From contig NC_090261.1 in NCBI RefSeq assembly GCF_037325665.1, forward strand, positions 27,423,240 to 27,487,239: a stretch of 64,000 bases of DNA, written 5' to 3'. Of the stretch, positions 1 through 12,503 are shown in pieces; within the stretch, counting starts at the first letter, position 1; every line of letters begins with the position of its first letter. A program made the position numbers and the translations under genes. The stretch comes from Littorina saxatilis. Its lineage: Eukaryota > Mollusca > Gastropoda > Littorinimorpha > Littorinidae. The notes under the pieces are model-generated. The model was not told where the DNA came from. It saw only the letters and a list, made by a program, of their open reading frames with translations, and ran no database searches.

Positions 1-35
1 GACAGACAGACAAGCAGGCAGGCACGTACGTACGT

Positions 36-36
<1 letters not shown>

Positions 37-94
<58 letters not shown>
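37..94. repeat. (CA)n microsatellite
   Basis: An almost uninterrupted CA dinucleotide tract, preceded by CAGA and CGTA short repeats. Open frames across it are low-complexity His-Thr strings and are not genes. Confidence 0.97.
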
Positions 95-97
<3 letters not shown>

Positions 98-102
98 GTA
101 TT

Positions 103-250
103 TCTACCACCACCACCACAACCACCACCATCACGACCATCGCCTACTGTAACATTAGCACTAACAACAGCACCACCACCACCAACACAACCACCACCAA
201 CAACAACAGAAGCAGCACCAGCATCAACAAGAGCAACAACAACCACAAAG
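103..250. repeat. CAC/CAA trinucleotide-rich tract
   Basis: Imperfect CAC, CAA and CAG trinucleotides with no splice or start context. It is treated as simple sequence. Confidence 0.85.
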
Positions 251-469
251 GATGAACTTTGATATGAGTTTTGAAAAGCAATAATGAATTAGAAAGCCGG
301 CATGCTTTTGACATGGCGCCAGCACAATCCGAGAACACAAACTTCCACGCAAAGCCCAAAAGCAGTTTAACAAGATCAGCCAGCTCATTTGACTAGATCG
401 ATCGCAAAAGAATACATCGTTCCTTTTAAATGTTCTTCTTTTTTTCCCTCCGACCGTCCGTCTATGCGT

Positions 470-710
470 GCTCTCTTTCGTTCGTTCGTTCGTTCGTTCG
501 TTCGTTTGTTCCCTCTTTGGTTCGTTTGTTTGTTCGTTCGTTTCTCATTTGTTCAGTCATTGTATCTATCTAACAATCTGTCCATCTATTTATTTATTGA
601 TTTATTTACTCATTTATGTATATTTTTTTATGTATTTAGTGTTGTGTCTTTGTTTGTTTGTTTGTTCGTTTTTTGCTTGTTCGTATGTTTGTTTGTTTGC
701 TTTGCTCAAT
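470..710. repeat. TTCG / TTTG / TTTA tetranucleotide tract
   Basis: Runs of TTCG, then TTTG and TTTA mixed with TATC-type units. The Phe/Val/Cys-rich open frames on the + strand are translations of this tract. Confidence 0.85.
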
Positions 711-3700
711 TGTTATAATGTACGGAAAGGGTTTTTAACATCAAGGACCGGCAAAGGGAAAAACACAAAGAAGAACAGGTGAAAAGGAAAGAAAGAAGAA
801 CAAAATTAACAAAGAAGAAAGAAAGTAAAGATAAGAAAATATATTAAAATGTTGGATCAAACATTTTCAACAGAATGCTCTCTATTCGCTGCTTAGAAAT
901 CAAACGTGGCAGCCCTTACACGGTGCATATAATTTGATTTCATGACGGAAAGGATCATTCTTTGCCATTGCAAAGTACTTTGAATAGAACCCATATCGTA
1001 TGTTGAAATCTGCGGGAGATATTTTGCACACGCAATAATTCATTCAACCAGAATTAAGGCATTTCACTTTTTCAAACGCATCCACTTGCAGCTTGGCGAA
1101 TATTACAAGAAAACCTCTTTTATTGCGCAAAGCCCTCAAAACAAATCTCTCATGAATGAGAACATATCAATTTTGTTGGTGCTGGTTTTGTGTGTGTGCG
1201 TTATTGCAAAATATACTAATTTAAAAAAAAAGACCACTAGAAGAAATGAGGACAATAGCTGAACGAAAAGAAAGGAAAAGCAGACGAGGGAATGTTAATT
1301 TTTTTTCCCCAGCAATAGTCTCCGAATCGCTCACTCCAAAGCAAGAAAACCGTGACATGTATGGAAATTAACCCGCGAGAAAATGAAAAGACTAGGATTA
1401 AGAATTTCCGGGTAGTTTGCCGCCTTGTTCTATCGATCCAGACACCTGAGGGAAGGGATGCATACATGTCCGGGGCCTGCACCGTAAATCGGAAATCACT
1501 AGATATATATAGCCATAGGCGGCAGTTATTTGCCATCAGTGCCATTTGTTGCAGCAGTGCTGACTGGCTTGGACTACTCTGAAAGCACGTGAGTCACCCT
1601 CGGTGTCTGGCTTTTCGTTCTGTCTGTACTGTGGGGCATTCCGGACTTCGCATGTTTGTTTTCATTGGTAGCATCCGCGTTAAACGGAAGCATTATGTTA
1701 AAAGTTTCAAAGATCATTCACAGATAACTTTAGCGTGTGCGTTTACTGGAAAAAATACGGTGTTCTGCCAGTTCCTCGTGAAATTCCGAGGGGAAAAAAG
1801 CTGTCTGTTGGTACCCCTTATCGGCTTTGATTTCAGCGAACATTTATTTTTTTTATTTCAAAGTTAACGCTGTTGCTATCTGATTTTAACTGGTTGCCGC
1901 GAAAAGTTGGCCCTTTTTTTCCCGGATGTGTTCTTCTCGCCTTATCAGTAAGGAATATCGCCGTTTATAAAACATCTAGCTCGCTTACTGTGTTTTGTTA
2001 TTGACTGAAACTCAGCCTGTATGTTAAGTTCACTGATTCCCATGCTTGTTTTACTGTCAGCAAAAAACAGACATTTGTCCTATTTCTTTTCAGTTTGTAT
2101 GCGTGTCATTCCTAACATCACCTGTGCAAAGGGCTTGTGTTGTAGGTCCATGGATACTTCCTTGTTGATTCACATCCTGTTAGTCGTAAAATAGAGGCCT
2201 ACGTTGTAGTCAAGTTCTTGTTGCATGTCCGTTATCATTGCAGCATCTGTGGTAACAGCTTTTTTCAGTTTGTCGGTTCATGATAGTCTTCCTTATAGGT
2301 TCACATCCAGTGAGTTGGGAAATATATATTGAGTGTTTTTTTGGATTGTTTGTAATATCCGTTCAAAAAGTTTCCATCGTAAAGACAAGGATGAATCCAT
2401 ATTGTTAACATCCAGACTGAAAAAGAAATAGGTTGAAGAGATTTTGGAATGTTAGCAGTGCTATATTTTTTCACGTTGTTACACATCCTGTCAACCGTGA
2501 AATTTGCCGAGAGACGGAATCCAATTTGCTGAAATCTCTTGAAAATACAGTGTCCACATTGTGGTAATAGTTCGCACTGACTTCAGTATGTGATCAATAA
2601 ACACGACATGGAAATGAATATTTGATCGGAGAAATGAACTTTAATATCAATTTTCTTTCTTTCTTTCTTTCATTTTTTCTGTCTGTCTGTCTTTCTTTTC
2701 TCTTAATATTGTATGTATTCCTATACCTTTGCACTTACTTTCTAACTTATTGCATTATGTCTAACTATTATTTGTTAGATTATTGAGACCCAAAAAAAAG
2801 ACACACACAAAAATAATTTAAAAAGAAAAATAGAAAACACAAAATGAAATTTTTTGATGATGGCGGGCATTGGCTATTTTTGTCGACATTTGGTAAATTT
2901 CAATTACTTATATGGCGTAGGAGATATATACCAAATAAGACAGTGTGACTAAGACGTTCGTTCCTTTTTTTCAATAATGAACCTGTTTTTGTTGTGTGTT
3001 TTTTCTTCTCTTTTTTTTGCCCCCGTTTTTTGTGTGTTCGTGTATAACGTTGAGGAGGGTGTAAAGCTTACAATATATTTTGACGGGCTTTCAAGAGCAG
3101 ACAAAAAGAATAACAATTTGAATTGAAGGGAGTTGGGGTGCCGACAGGAACCACCAATCCTTCCTTCTCTGAACCCATACAGGAGAAAGATTTTAATTGG
3201 ATCTGACTGACCCTGGTATTTATCATCTGTCAACGAAAGTGCAGAACTACACTCTAATCGTGAGAGAGGGAAACACGACAAACACATGATCAGCCAATTT
3301 TGCTGTCTGATATTCTTCTAGCCTTTGAAAGAAAATGACGACAGTTATCACGATGATTCTGTCACAAAATGTTGAGATCTTCGGCTGAATTACGTGTATA
3401 GCAGTTGCAGTTCTTTTAAAGCCTCGTCGGGAATTTGTCTGTGCAGTGTGTGTTCTCCCTCCCTGGCTTTCGCCGCATCACAACAACTTTAGCAGGAAAT
3501 TCGGCTTTCTGTTTCTGTGGCAATACTTGCACTTTCTCAGACAGTTTTTATTTCCTTGGACTCACACAGTTTCAATCATACCAGAAATTTTGTATTCTCG
3601 AAACTTTTATTGTGATCGATTTAAACTGCTTTTGTCTGAACATTTTTTAAGTGTTGGGAGACTACGCCTACAATTTTGATTACCTTTGAGTCTCACAGCT

Positions 3701-3734
3701 GAAAAAAACAACAACGTCCCTAGCTGCATTAATA
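711..3734. other. Gene-poor stretch, nothing recognised
   Basis: AT-rich sequence with short unconvincing open frames on both strands and a TTTC/TGTC microsatellite near 2650-2700. I see no exon with splice sites, RNA gene or recognisable repeat ends. Confidence 0.5.
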
Positions 3735-4110
3735 ATCAGGACTTTCACCGTGACGTTGCTGCTTGAAAGTCGCATATAATTTTTATTGCCTTTGACTTTC
3801 ACCGCTAAAGAACACCCTTGACTGTTTTAATCAGTATTCAGAACTTTCACCGTAACGGATGCTGCTTGAAATTCGCCTAACATTTTGATTGCCTTTGACT
3901 CCAACAGCTGAAAAACATCACTGACTGCTTTAATAATTTGGACTTTTACCGTAACTTGTGCTGCTTGACTGAACGTCCCTGACTGCTTAAAAAATCAGGA
4001 CTTTCACCGTGACTTGTACTGCTTTGAACATCGCTGACTGTTTTAATAATAATCAGGACTTTCACCGGGATTTGTGCTGCTTGAAACATCGCTGACAGTT
4101 TCGACCATAA
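3735..4110. repeat. Degenerate tandem repeat upstream of the globin gene
   Basis: About six diverged copies of a 55-100 bp unit built around GGACTTTCACCGTGAC, followed by a CTGCTTGAAA block and a CTGACTGYTTTAATAATCAGG block. It ends about 120 bp before the globin start codon, so it may lie in the promoter or 5' UTR. Its effect is unknown. Confidence 0.75.
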
Positions 4111-4228
4111 GTTCCAGTTACCACTGTACGTTTGTCCCAGAGCGAGTTATTTGCTGTGTTAGTAGATTATTAAAAACGTGTGTGGAAACTTAAAAACATA
4201 AACTTGTGTCAATTAATTCAGCAACAGG

Positions 4229-7195
4229 ATGGGCTGTGGAAACAGCCGTGAGACGACAGTGTCTCCTCGGAAAACATGCATGCAACCAAGAGATATCGAG
4301 GACGTCCAAAACATCTGGGCCATCGTCGCTGGACAGAAGGAAAAGTTCGGCGTCTTCGTTTACAACAAGTACGATCGGTTGGGAAGGGATTGCTAAATCA
4401 GTTGGAAGAGTGTTTATAATGAGTGAGTGAGCGGATGGGTCCGCGATTGATTGATTGATAGATTGATTGCTCCACTGATTGATTGATTGAATGGATGAAA
4501 GAGTGAGTGAGTGAGTGAGTAAGCGAGTGAGTGAGACATTTATTGAGTGAGTGAGTGGTGGATTGATTGAGTGACGGGTTAATTGAATGAGTAATTGGTC
4601 GATTGAGTGGTCGATTTTAGTGATTGAGTGAGTGAGTGACGGTGAGCGAGTGAGTGAGTGAGCGAGTGACGGGTTAATTGAATGAGTGATTGGTCGAGTG
4701 ATTGAATTAGTGAGTGAGTGAGTGATGGATTGATTGATCGATTGAGTGACTGGGTCAGCAGGTGACGGACTGACAGTGAAGGAGTCGAGTGAGTGATTGG
4801 TTGGTTGATTGGATGATTGATTTAGTAAGTGAGGGTGTGCGTGAGTAAGGGAGTGGGTGGCTGAATGAGAGATTGAGCGAGTGGGTGAATGAGAGATTGA
4901 GCGAGTGGGTGAATGATTTATCTTTAGATTGACTGATTGACCGCTGCCTTTTCCTGATCTAGCTTTGTCAGTGTTGCCTTTTACTTCTAAATTGTGTTCT
5001 TGTGTTGTTATTATTAGCTTGTTCCCGTCGCGATATAACCTTGAACGGTTGAAAACGACGTTAAACACCAAATAAAGAAAGAAAGATTAGCTTGTTATTT
5101 TCTTCTTGGTACTTAGTATGGGTGAATTTTGTTGCTTTATTTTGGTGTACAATTTCAGAGGAAAAAAGCAACATTGCAAAATAGTTAACGAATCAGAACG
5201 GCTCAGATATAGGCTAGTCACGTGTCCGCTAGAAGGGGTCCAGAAAACTAAATTTGTAACCAAACACCAACCAATTCACCGACCGACCAAATACATTTAT
5301 TTTACACATGTTTTGTGATAATCATCTGGGAAACAACGCATATATACGCACTCATTGACACACCAGCACGCACGCGCACTCGCAAACTCGCGCATGTCAA
5401 TTATTCATAATAAATACCAACGAACAAAAGAAATTGTGTGACTCGAGCGGTTTTACCCTTCAAATTATCCAGAACCGCTTTGTCATTAGCATTGTTCACA
5501 ACGTGCAATATATTATCACGGAGAACTGATCTGGACCAAAAGCCCCCGGATCATCGTAAAATCGGTCGAATTCCATCGGGCATAAATAATGCATAAACAA
5601 CACACATTATGAAAGATGTAATTGGCGCAATAAAAAAAGATTCTGGTTTGGGAATCTCATGGATGGAACATAATGACAGTAAAATGTTGTTAATGCCAGC
5701 TTCAAATGTAGATGGTCTTCCTTAATTGCTACATAAAGTTCATGGACTGGCAAATTCACCGCTTTTATATATATTCAGTTCACCTGTTCCGGTTATCTGT
5801 GACCATGGTTTGTCGGAGTGAATCTATGCATAATGTCGCTTTCATCTCCCATGGACAAAACGCTGAGCCAAATGAAAATCATTAAAAACTGAAATAACAC
5901 TATAATGCTTTTTAAGTTCACTCGACTGTAATTTACGGCACTGGTGACCTCGTGAAGTAATGTTCTCGCAGTATCCAGAATGAGTGGGACCTCGTCTCAG
6001 TCGGTGAATCCTCTTTTCTGTGATGAATCCCTTGTTTTGTCCGACTAGGACCTATATTTCACTTATTTACCTTTATTCTTCAACAGGCATGGGAATTGAT
6101 TGAAAGAAACATCTCGGAAAACTAGGGGGGGGGGGGGGGGGGGGGTCCCCCGGAATTTTTCTGAAATCTAGTTTAAAAGATGTGCAACCTGGCGCATTCT
6201 GGGACTATATGTTTCATAAACTTTACACAGCAAAATAAAACGGACTAAATTTAATACATGTATGTTTTGTATTGCCAGTACCCAACGATCTTTTTAATCC
6301 TTTAACTGAATTAATATTATTTGAAAAACATACTCTTTGTTTGCCAAAGTGACTCACACGGGCGGAATCTTACTGAAAGAAGGGGAAGTTTTATCCCCGA
6401 GTACGCAGTACTAGGGTCCTGCAGACTTTAATTGTGTGTCTGTCTGTCTGTCTGTCTGTTCGTCTCGACCTAACAGCTTATTGCTGGGAAACTACTGGGC
6501 GCAGTTCGTTCAAAAGTTGATACACTAACTTGATAATAGGTCCGATTGATCGTATTAAAACTTCATAATGTTACCTGGGACCTAAATGCGAAATATTCCA
6601 CAAAAACGACTCTTAACGGGGGGAGGTTTGGCGGTGGGAGTACAACTGCCGTGCAGCTAATGGAACAGCCAGATAGCTGGTGCGAATCACGTCCGCCTTT
6701 GGCCAAAGTGATCCGGGATCGATTCCCGGCATGGGCGGTCTATATATATATTTTTTTTAAATTCTTGTTTACTATTGTTTATTATGAACGTTTTAATGTT
6801 TTATTTCACTCTAATAATTTTTTTAATTGTGTAAAATAAACAAATAAAATTTTTTTTTTTTTTTTTTTAAATCCAAGTGACCCGGGTTCGATTCCCGGCA
6901 TGGGCGGTCTATTTAAAAAAAAAAAAATTTTTAATTCTTGTTTACTTGCGTGCGTGTACCACTGCGCGAGGACTATAGGCATTTGAGTTCACTGGCGATT
7001 GTCAGATTTGTTGGCTAGGAGGAAAGCGTTTCCGACTATGGCCAAAGGGATCCGGGTTCGATTCCCGGCATGGGCGGTCTATTTGTTTAATTTTTTAAAT
7101 TTTTTTTTTAATAAATTCTTGTTTACTATTGTTTATTATTAACGTTTTAATGTTTTATTTTACTCTAATAATTTTTTTAATTGTGTAAAATAAAG

Positions 7196-7229
<34 letters not shown>

Positions 7230-9367
7230 CCAAGTGATCCGGGTGGAAAGCGATTCGTCTATGGCCAAAGTGATCCGGGTTCGATTCCCGGCATGGGCGG
7301 TCTATTTTTTTTTTTATAAATTCTTGTTTACTATTGTTTATTATGAACGTTTTCATGTTTTATTTTACTCTAATAATTTTTTTAATTGTGTAAAATAAAT
7401 AAATTTTTATTTTTTATTTTATTTTTAAATCCACGTGCACAAGACAAAAACTTTCATACTGGGGGAGCGAGCCAGTCTGAAGAGTACTCGGGTCCAGCGC
7501 CAGCGTTTTTTATGGAGGATATTGGTCATACTACTTACTAGGCAGATTGTCTTTTTCGATTTTTGTTCCTGGTTTATTTTGGTCTCCAGTTTATTTTTCT
7601 CGGAAGAGGACTTCTTTCTCTCTCTCGGAAATGTGTAGCTTTTCTCGGAAATGTGTAGCTTTTCTCGGTAATGTGTAGCTTTTCTCGGAAATGCTTTTCT
7701 CGGAAATGTGTAGCTTTTCTCGGAAATCCTCGGATCCGAGGAGAAATCCCATGCCTGCTCCATGGGTTCGGATTATCCTTCGATTATTTCAGGTCCTCGA
7801 CTTTACAGAGGGTTATCACGGGGAAAACTTCTTTTCAACAAGAGCTTATAACCACAGCAATATTGTTTTTGGAGCGCCACTAATTCATAATTTGACACAA
7901 CACGGCAACAGATCTGTCACTGTTTAATCATTGCTGTGAGTTTTAATTAAAAGTTCAACATGACTGTCTCTTGTTTCTGAGTCGTTATTTGGAAAAGTCT
8001 GTAGCCTACAGCTCTTCGTAGAACTAGAGGAAAAAAAGGCGAGAAAGGTTAGTTTATATGGAAAGGTTAGACAAAATGAAACATTGTTCCGTAATTCAAC
8101 AATCCTTAAACTAACGTTTTTTTGTTTTCTTCTTTTTATTGGACGTTAGCAGCCAATCTGTTTCGGATTTTTATCTGGTTTTACTTTTAATTTAATTTAA
8201 TGTTTTCATTTTTTCAAGTTTTTAACGTGACACTTTATATGCCTGTCCACAGTTTTCTGTCCAACGAGAAGGAGGTGCGGAAACTGTTCCCACGTCTGGT
8301 GATGGAGAACGGGAAAGAGAAGTTCAGCGTGAATGAACTGGAGCTGAGGCGTCACGCTCTGCTGGTGATGGACGGATTGGGCTTGGCGGTTGAGTGCCTC
8401 AAGGACGTGGACAAACTCAGGCACTTCTTGCACATCGTGGGCGTCAGGCATTCCAGGGTTGGTGTCAAGTCTGAAATGATGATGGTGAGTCGAGTGACAG
8501 TCCGACTGGGGATGATGTAGTTGATGGGGTGGGTTCAGTTTAAATATGGCTGGTTGGGGCTATATATGTCACAATCTGAGGTATATAGGCGGTTTTGGTG
8601 AATACAGTGGTACCTCTGTTTAACGACTTTGGAAATGTAACCAACATTCGGTCGTTATACGGAGGGTGGTATTATAGACTTTGGGTTTGATACATCATGT
8701 CGGGGTCATTCATTGATATGATCCGGAAGTAGTCTCCAGGTGGGGGGGGGGGGGGGGTGATAGAGTTGGAGGAGGGATTGAAAGAAGCGACCTGAAGCGT
8801 CTCACTTCTCGTACATCTAGCGTATCGGACAGTCAAAATCTTGCAAGGAATTTGACAGGAGAATGATGAGGTAGGGGAAGATGATGTTCGGGGGCAGGGC
8901 GAGGGGCGGCGGTGGGTATAGCCTGTGGGGGTGTGGTCGGAAAACCGTGGCACTGGAACACGAGGTGGATTGCCTCAAGGACTTTGACAAACTTGGTTAG
9001 TCTGCACGACGTCATGTGCAACAGGCATAAGTAAACTTGACAAGATGATGGTGGGTTGAAGGAAAGGGGAACTGCAGGGGAGGTATGGTGCTGCTTTTAG
9101 AGCAGAGGACAGATATTGGCACGGAGCTGGCCACGCGTTTGTGTTTTTTGTTCACTTTACTTTACAATCATGCCTCATTTCTTCTTCCAGAAGCTCTACC
9201 CTGCTACAGAGGACGCTCTGCGGAAACTATTGGGTCGTAACTTCAACAACCGAATACGTCGCGCGTGGCGAGCGTTTTTCGATTATATCGTCGACTGCAT
9301 GAAGACGGCAATGATTCAGGAGGAAAGGAATGCTTGCCGGGAACAAATGAAAAGCATGGTCAAGTGA
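4229..9367 (+). CDS. N-acylated globin (globin X / neuroglobin-like), 3 exons
   Basis: Exons 4229-4368, 8253-8484 and 9191-9367 join in frame to 182 aa. The protein starts MGCGNS, a consensus for N-myristoylation at Gly2 (Ser6 present) with Cys3 available for palmitoylation, so a membrane-tethered globin is expected, as in globin X. Visible globin landmarks are Trp30 (helix A), Phe59 at CD1 in KLFPRL, distal His81 (E7) in LRRHALLVMD and proximal His113 (F8) in GVRHSRVGV. The spacings (22 and 32 residues) equal those of neuroglobin. Intron 1 is phase 2 in helix B and intron 2 is phase 0 at the start of helix G, matching the ancestral B12.2 and G7.0 globin introns. Donors are GTACGA and GTGAGT; acceptors are CCACAG and TTCCAG. 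The stop overlaps CAAGTGAGTG, which could also be a donor, so a further C-terminal exon is possible. Likely roles are redox, nitrite or signalling functions rather than oxygen transport (family inference). Confidence 0.92.
4420..4925. repeat. GAGT/GATT tetranucleotide satellite
   Basis: About 500 bp of mixed GAGT, GATT and GAGC units in globin intron 1. A long open frame on the - strand (Thr-His-Ser-Leu repeats, 4190-5071) is only a translation of this array. Confidence 0.93.
5024..5085 (+). mobile_element. SINE family A copy, strongly 5'-truncated
   Basis: It contains the family's 3' end (CGACGTTAAACACCAAATAA followed by an AAAG tail). It is flanked by the 11-bp direct repeat ATTAGCTTGTT (5013-5023 and 5086-5096), a target-site duplication. 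It lies in globin intron 1 in the sense direction. Longer copies are at 42869-43229 and 55688-56098. Confidence 0.9.
5100..6590. other. Intronic sequence, no gene seen
   Basis: Globin intron 1. It holds a 21-nt poly-G run at 6125-6145 and a TGTC microsatellite near 6438-6465. No open frame resembles a known protein. Confidence 0.5.
6595..7420 (+). repeat. Array of partial tRNA-like (box B) repeat units
   Basis: Four copies of a segment containing GGTTCGATTCCCGGCATGGG (near 6710, 6880, 7050 and 7275) each lead into a T-rich tract. Three are followed by a conserved 80-bp block beginning TTCTTGTTTACTATTG and ending TGTGTAAAATAAA. The TTCGATTCCC core matches a Pol III B box, so the unit is probably tRNA-derived. 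The copies are tandem and variably deleted. This lies in globin intron 1. Confidence 0.75.
7610..7735. repeat. About 20-bp minisatellite
   Basis: Five to six copies of a TTTCTCGGAAATGTGTAGC unit, the last ones shortened. The same array opens a frame on the - strand rich in SEKSYTF repeats, which is not coding. Confidence 0.9.
8962..9060 (+). pseudogene. Decayed copy of globin exon 2 (3' half) inside intron 2
   Basis: This segment resembles the end of globin exon 2 (about 8390-8500). Both have TGCCTCAAGGAC followed by GACAAACT, then a CAGGCAT block, then AAGATGATGGTG against GAAATGATGATGGTG at the donor. The copy has stops in the exon's frame, lacks the proximal-His codon context and is not needed for the splice, so it is a dead tandem duplicate. 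It sits about 480 bp downstream of the functional exon. Confidence 0.75.
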
Positions 9368-10485
9368 GTGACGACGGTCATACCCTCTGTGACGTCAAAC
9401 CGTGCCTACCCTCTATGGCGTCATACCCTCTGTGGCATCACTAATTGGTCTGACTCGCCGTGAGCGCGAGGCATGCTGTAGGAAGATAAAATGCTCATGA
9501 AAAAGACGTCTCAGCAAAGTGCCTGCATACGGCAGCTTATTTACTTCATGGGCTTCGTCGACCATTTTAGGTCATGTGCAGAGATTCGTAGTACTTGGGA
9601 GACAGTGATCCCGTGCTGTGGCTTCTCCTTGGTGATAGGCACGTGACTGACTTCGCCTGTAAAACGGCAGTCTCACTGCAGACGGTTCCATCAATTTCTC
9701 AGTTGTGAGATGTTGCGCTGCACGTGCGGTCTCCTTGATCAGTGGCGTAGGACTTGCCGCAATTTCGCGTTTCAGCGGCAAGAAGAGGCACATTTTGAGA
9801 GAAGGCGGCGTCTTTGATAACTTGTTAACTAACTCGCATAAAGAACACCGGGACTGAAAAGGTGTGTGTTGATTTAGTCATCTCTTAGTGGCGCTTTAGT
9901 TTTACTGAGAATTCCCGCCTTCACAAACGTTTGGTAAACAAGATCTCACCAGGAACATATCTGAGAGATGTGCACAGAGTCCAGTGGCATCATACGCCAT
10001 GGATTGACACCGGTTAGCATTTTTAAGCGCTACTCTTCAAGCCCAACAACCAGTTCTGAAGAAGGGGAACTCCTCCAGAAGGATCAGAAGCTCTAAATGG
10101 GGTAAATGCTACCCTAAGCGTCAACTGTGATACTTTTTCAAAACTGTGAAACATTTTTCAAGGTATCTTCTTGAGTTGAGAATGCGACAATGCAAAGAAG
10201 ACCATGGTGAAGTAAAACTGAAATAAAACTAGTGAAACTCTTACTTCAAGGACGAGTAGTGCATGTTGATAGTCTGATTAAGATTGTGACTGTGTGGAGA
10301 GGACCCAGGGCAGGCACAACAAGAAAATCACTTTTGGAACTTCGATGGAAATTGACTCTTATCTTAGTGGACAGTGAAGACTGACTGCGTGTTAATAAAT
10401 AAGACTGGTGGATCTTTCACTGAAAGCAACATTTCTGTACGTGGAGAGTGTCAAGTTCATGGTTCTCAGCTTCATTGAAACAAGA
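9368..10485. other. Globin 3' flank, no further gene seen
   Basis: This probably contains the globin 3' UTR. Candidate AATAAA signals occur near 10213 and 10397 on the + strand. No other coding sequence is recognised. Confidence 0.45.
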
Positions 10486-11309
10486 AGGGCAAAGCCCATA
10501 CGACTCACATGCTTGACCTTGACCTTTACATGACCTTGACGTCAAGGTCAAATAACTAAACCTAGCAATGACATCATACACTAAGAACTGCTTTACACAT
10601 TTTTCCTACCAAAATACATGTGACCTTGACCCAAGGTCATCCAAGGTCATGCAACACAAAGCTGTTAATTCAAGACATAGGAAGTACAATGGTGCTTATT
10701 GGCTCTTTCTACCATGAGATATGGTCACTTTTAGTGGTTCACTACCTTATTTTGGTCACATTTCATAAGGGTCAAAGTGACCTTGACCTTGATCATATGT
10801 GACCAAATGTGTCTCATGATGAAAGCATAACATGTGCCCCACATAATTTTTAAGTTTGAAACAGTTATCTTCCATAGTTCAGGGTCAAGGTCACTTCAAA
10901 ATATGTATACAATCCAACTTTAAAGGACCCTTGCGACCTTGACCTTGAAGCAAGGTCAACCAAACTGGTGTCCAAAGATAGGGCTTACATTGCCCTGTAT
11001 AGCATACATAGCTAAGGTTGCCATTCTCGATAACTTCAGAAAAAAATGCGAAAATGTGAAAAATGGTCGTTTTTAAGACAACAATTACGGCCCCTGTGAC
11101 CTTGAACTTGAAGTGAGGTCAAGTTGCTGCACATGTTTTTTGAGATCTTGTAACCATACACCATCAGGCCACATCAGGTGTTGATAGACTTAATAGTGTC
11201 CAAGAAATATCCAACGTTAAAGTTTTCCGGACGGACGGACGGACGCCGGGACGGACGGACGGACGACTCGGGTGAGTACATAGACTCACTTTTGCTTCGC
11301 ATGTGAGTC
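10486..11309 (+). mobile_element. Dispersed repeat B with dense TCAAGGTCA motifs
   Basis: About 825 bp matching, in reverse orientation, the copy at 30177-30985 over its whole length. One end carries GGGCAAAGCCC then GACTCACATGC; the other carries an ACGG array then GTGAGTACATAGACTCAC and GCATGTGAGTC. The 11-bp GACTCACATGC is therefore an inverted repeat near both ends. No coding capacity is seen. By eye it holds about nine exact TCAAGGTCA or TGACCTTGA sites. The transposon class is not settled. Confidence 0.85.
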
Positions 11310-12480
<1,171 letters not shown>

Positions 12481-12503
12481 TAAACTCTAAAATGTTGCAG
12501 TCG

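Noticed and set aside
4190-5071. 293-codon open frame on the - strand
   Set aside because: It is a translation of the GAGT/GATT satellite (Thr-His-Ser-Leu repeats) and covers the globin first exon in antisense.
8607-8670. hAT-like terminus (CAGTGGTACCTCTGTTTAAC) in globin intron 2
   Set aside because: No matching opposite end or duplication could be found nearby.
10486-11309. Repeat B as a Helitron
   Set aside because: There is a hairpin near one end, but no TC start and no CTRR end, so the class was left open.
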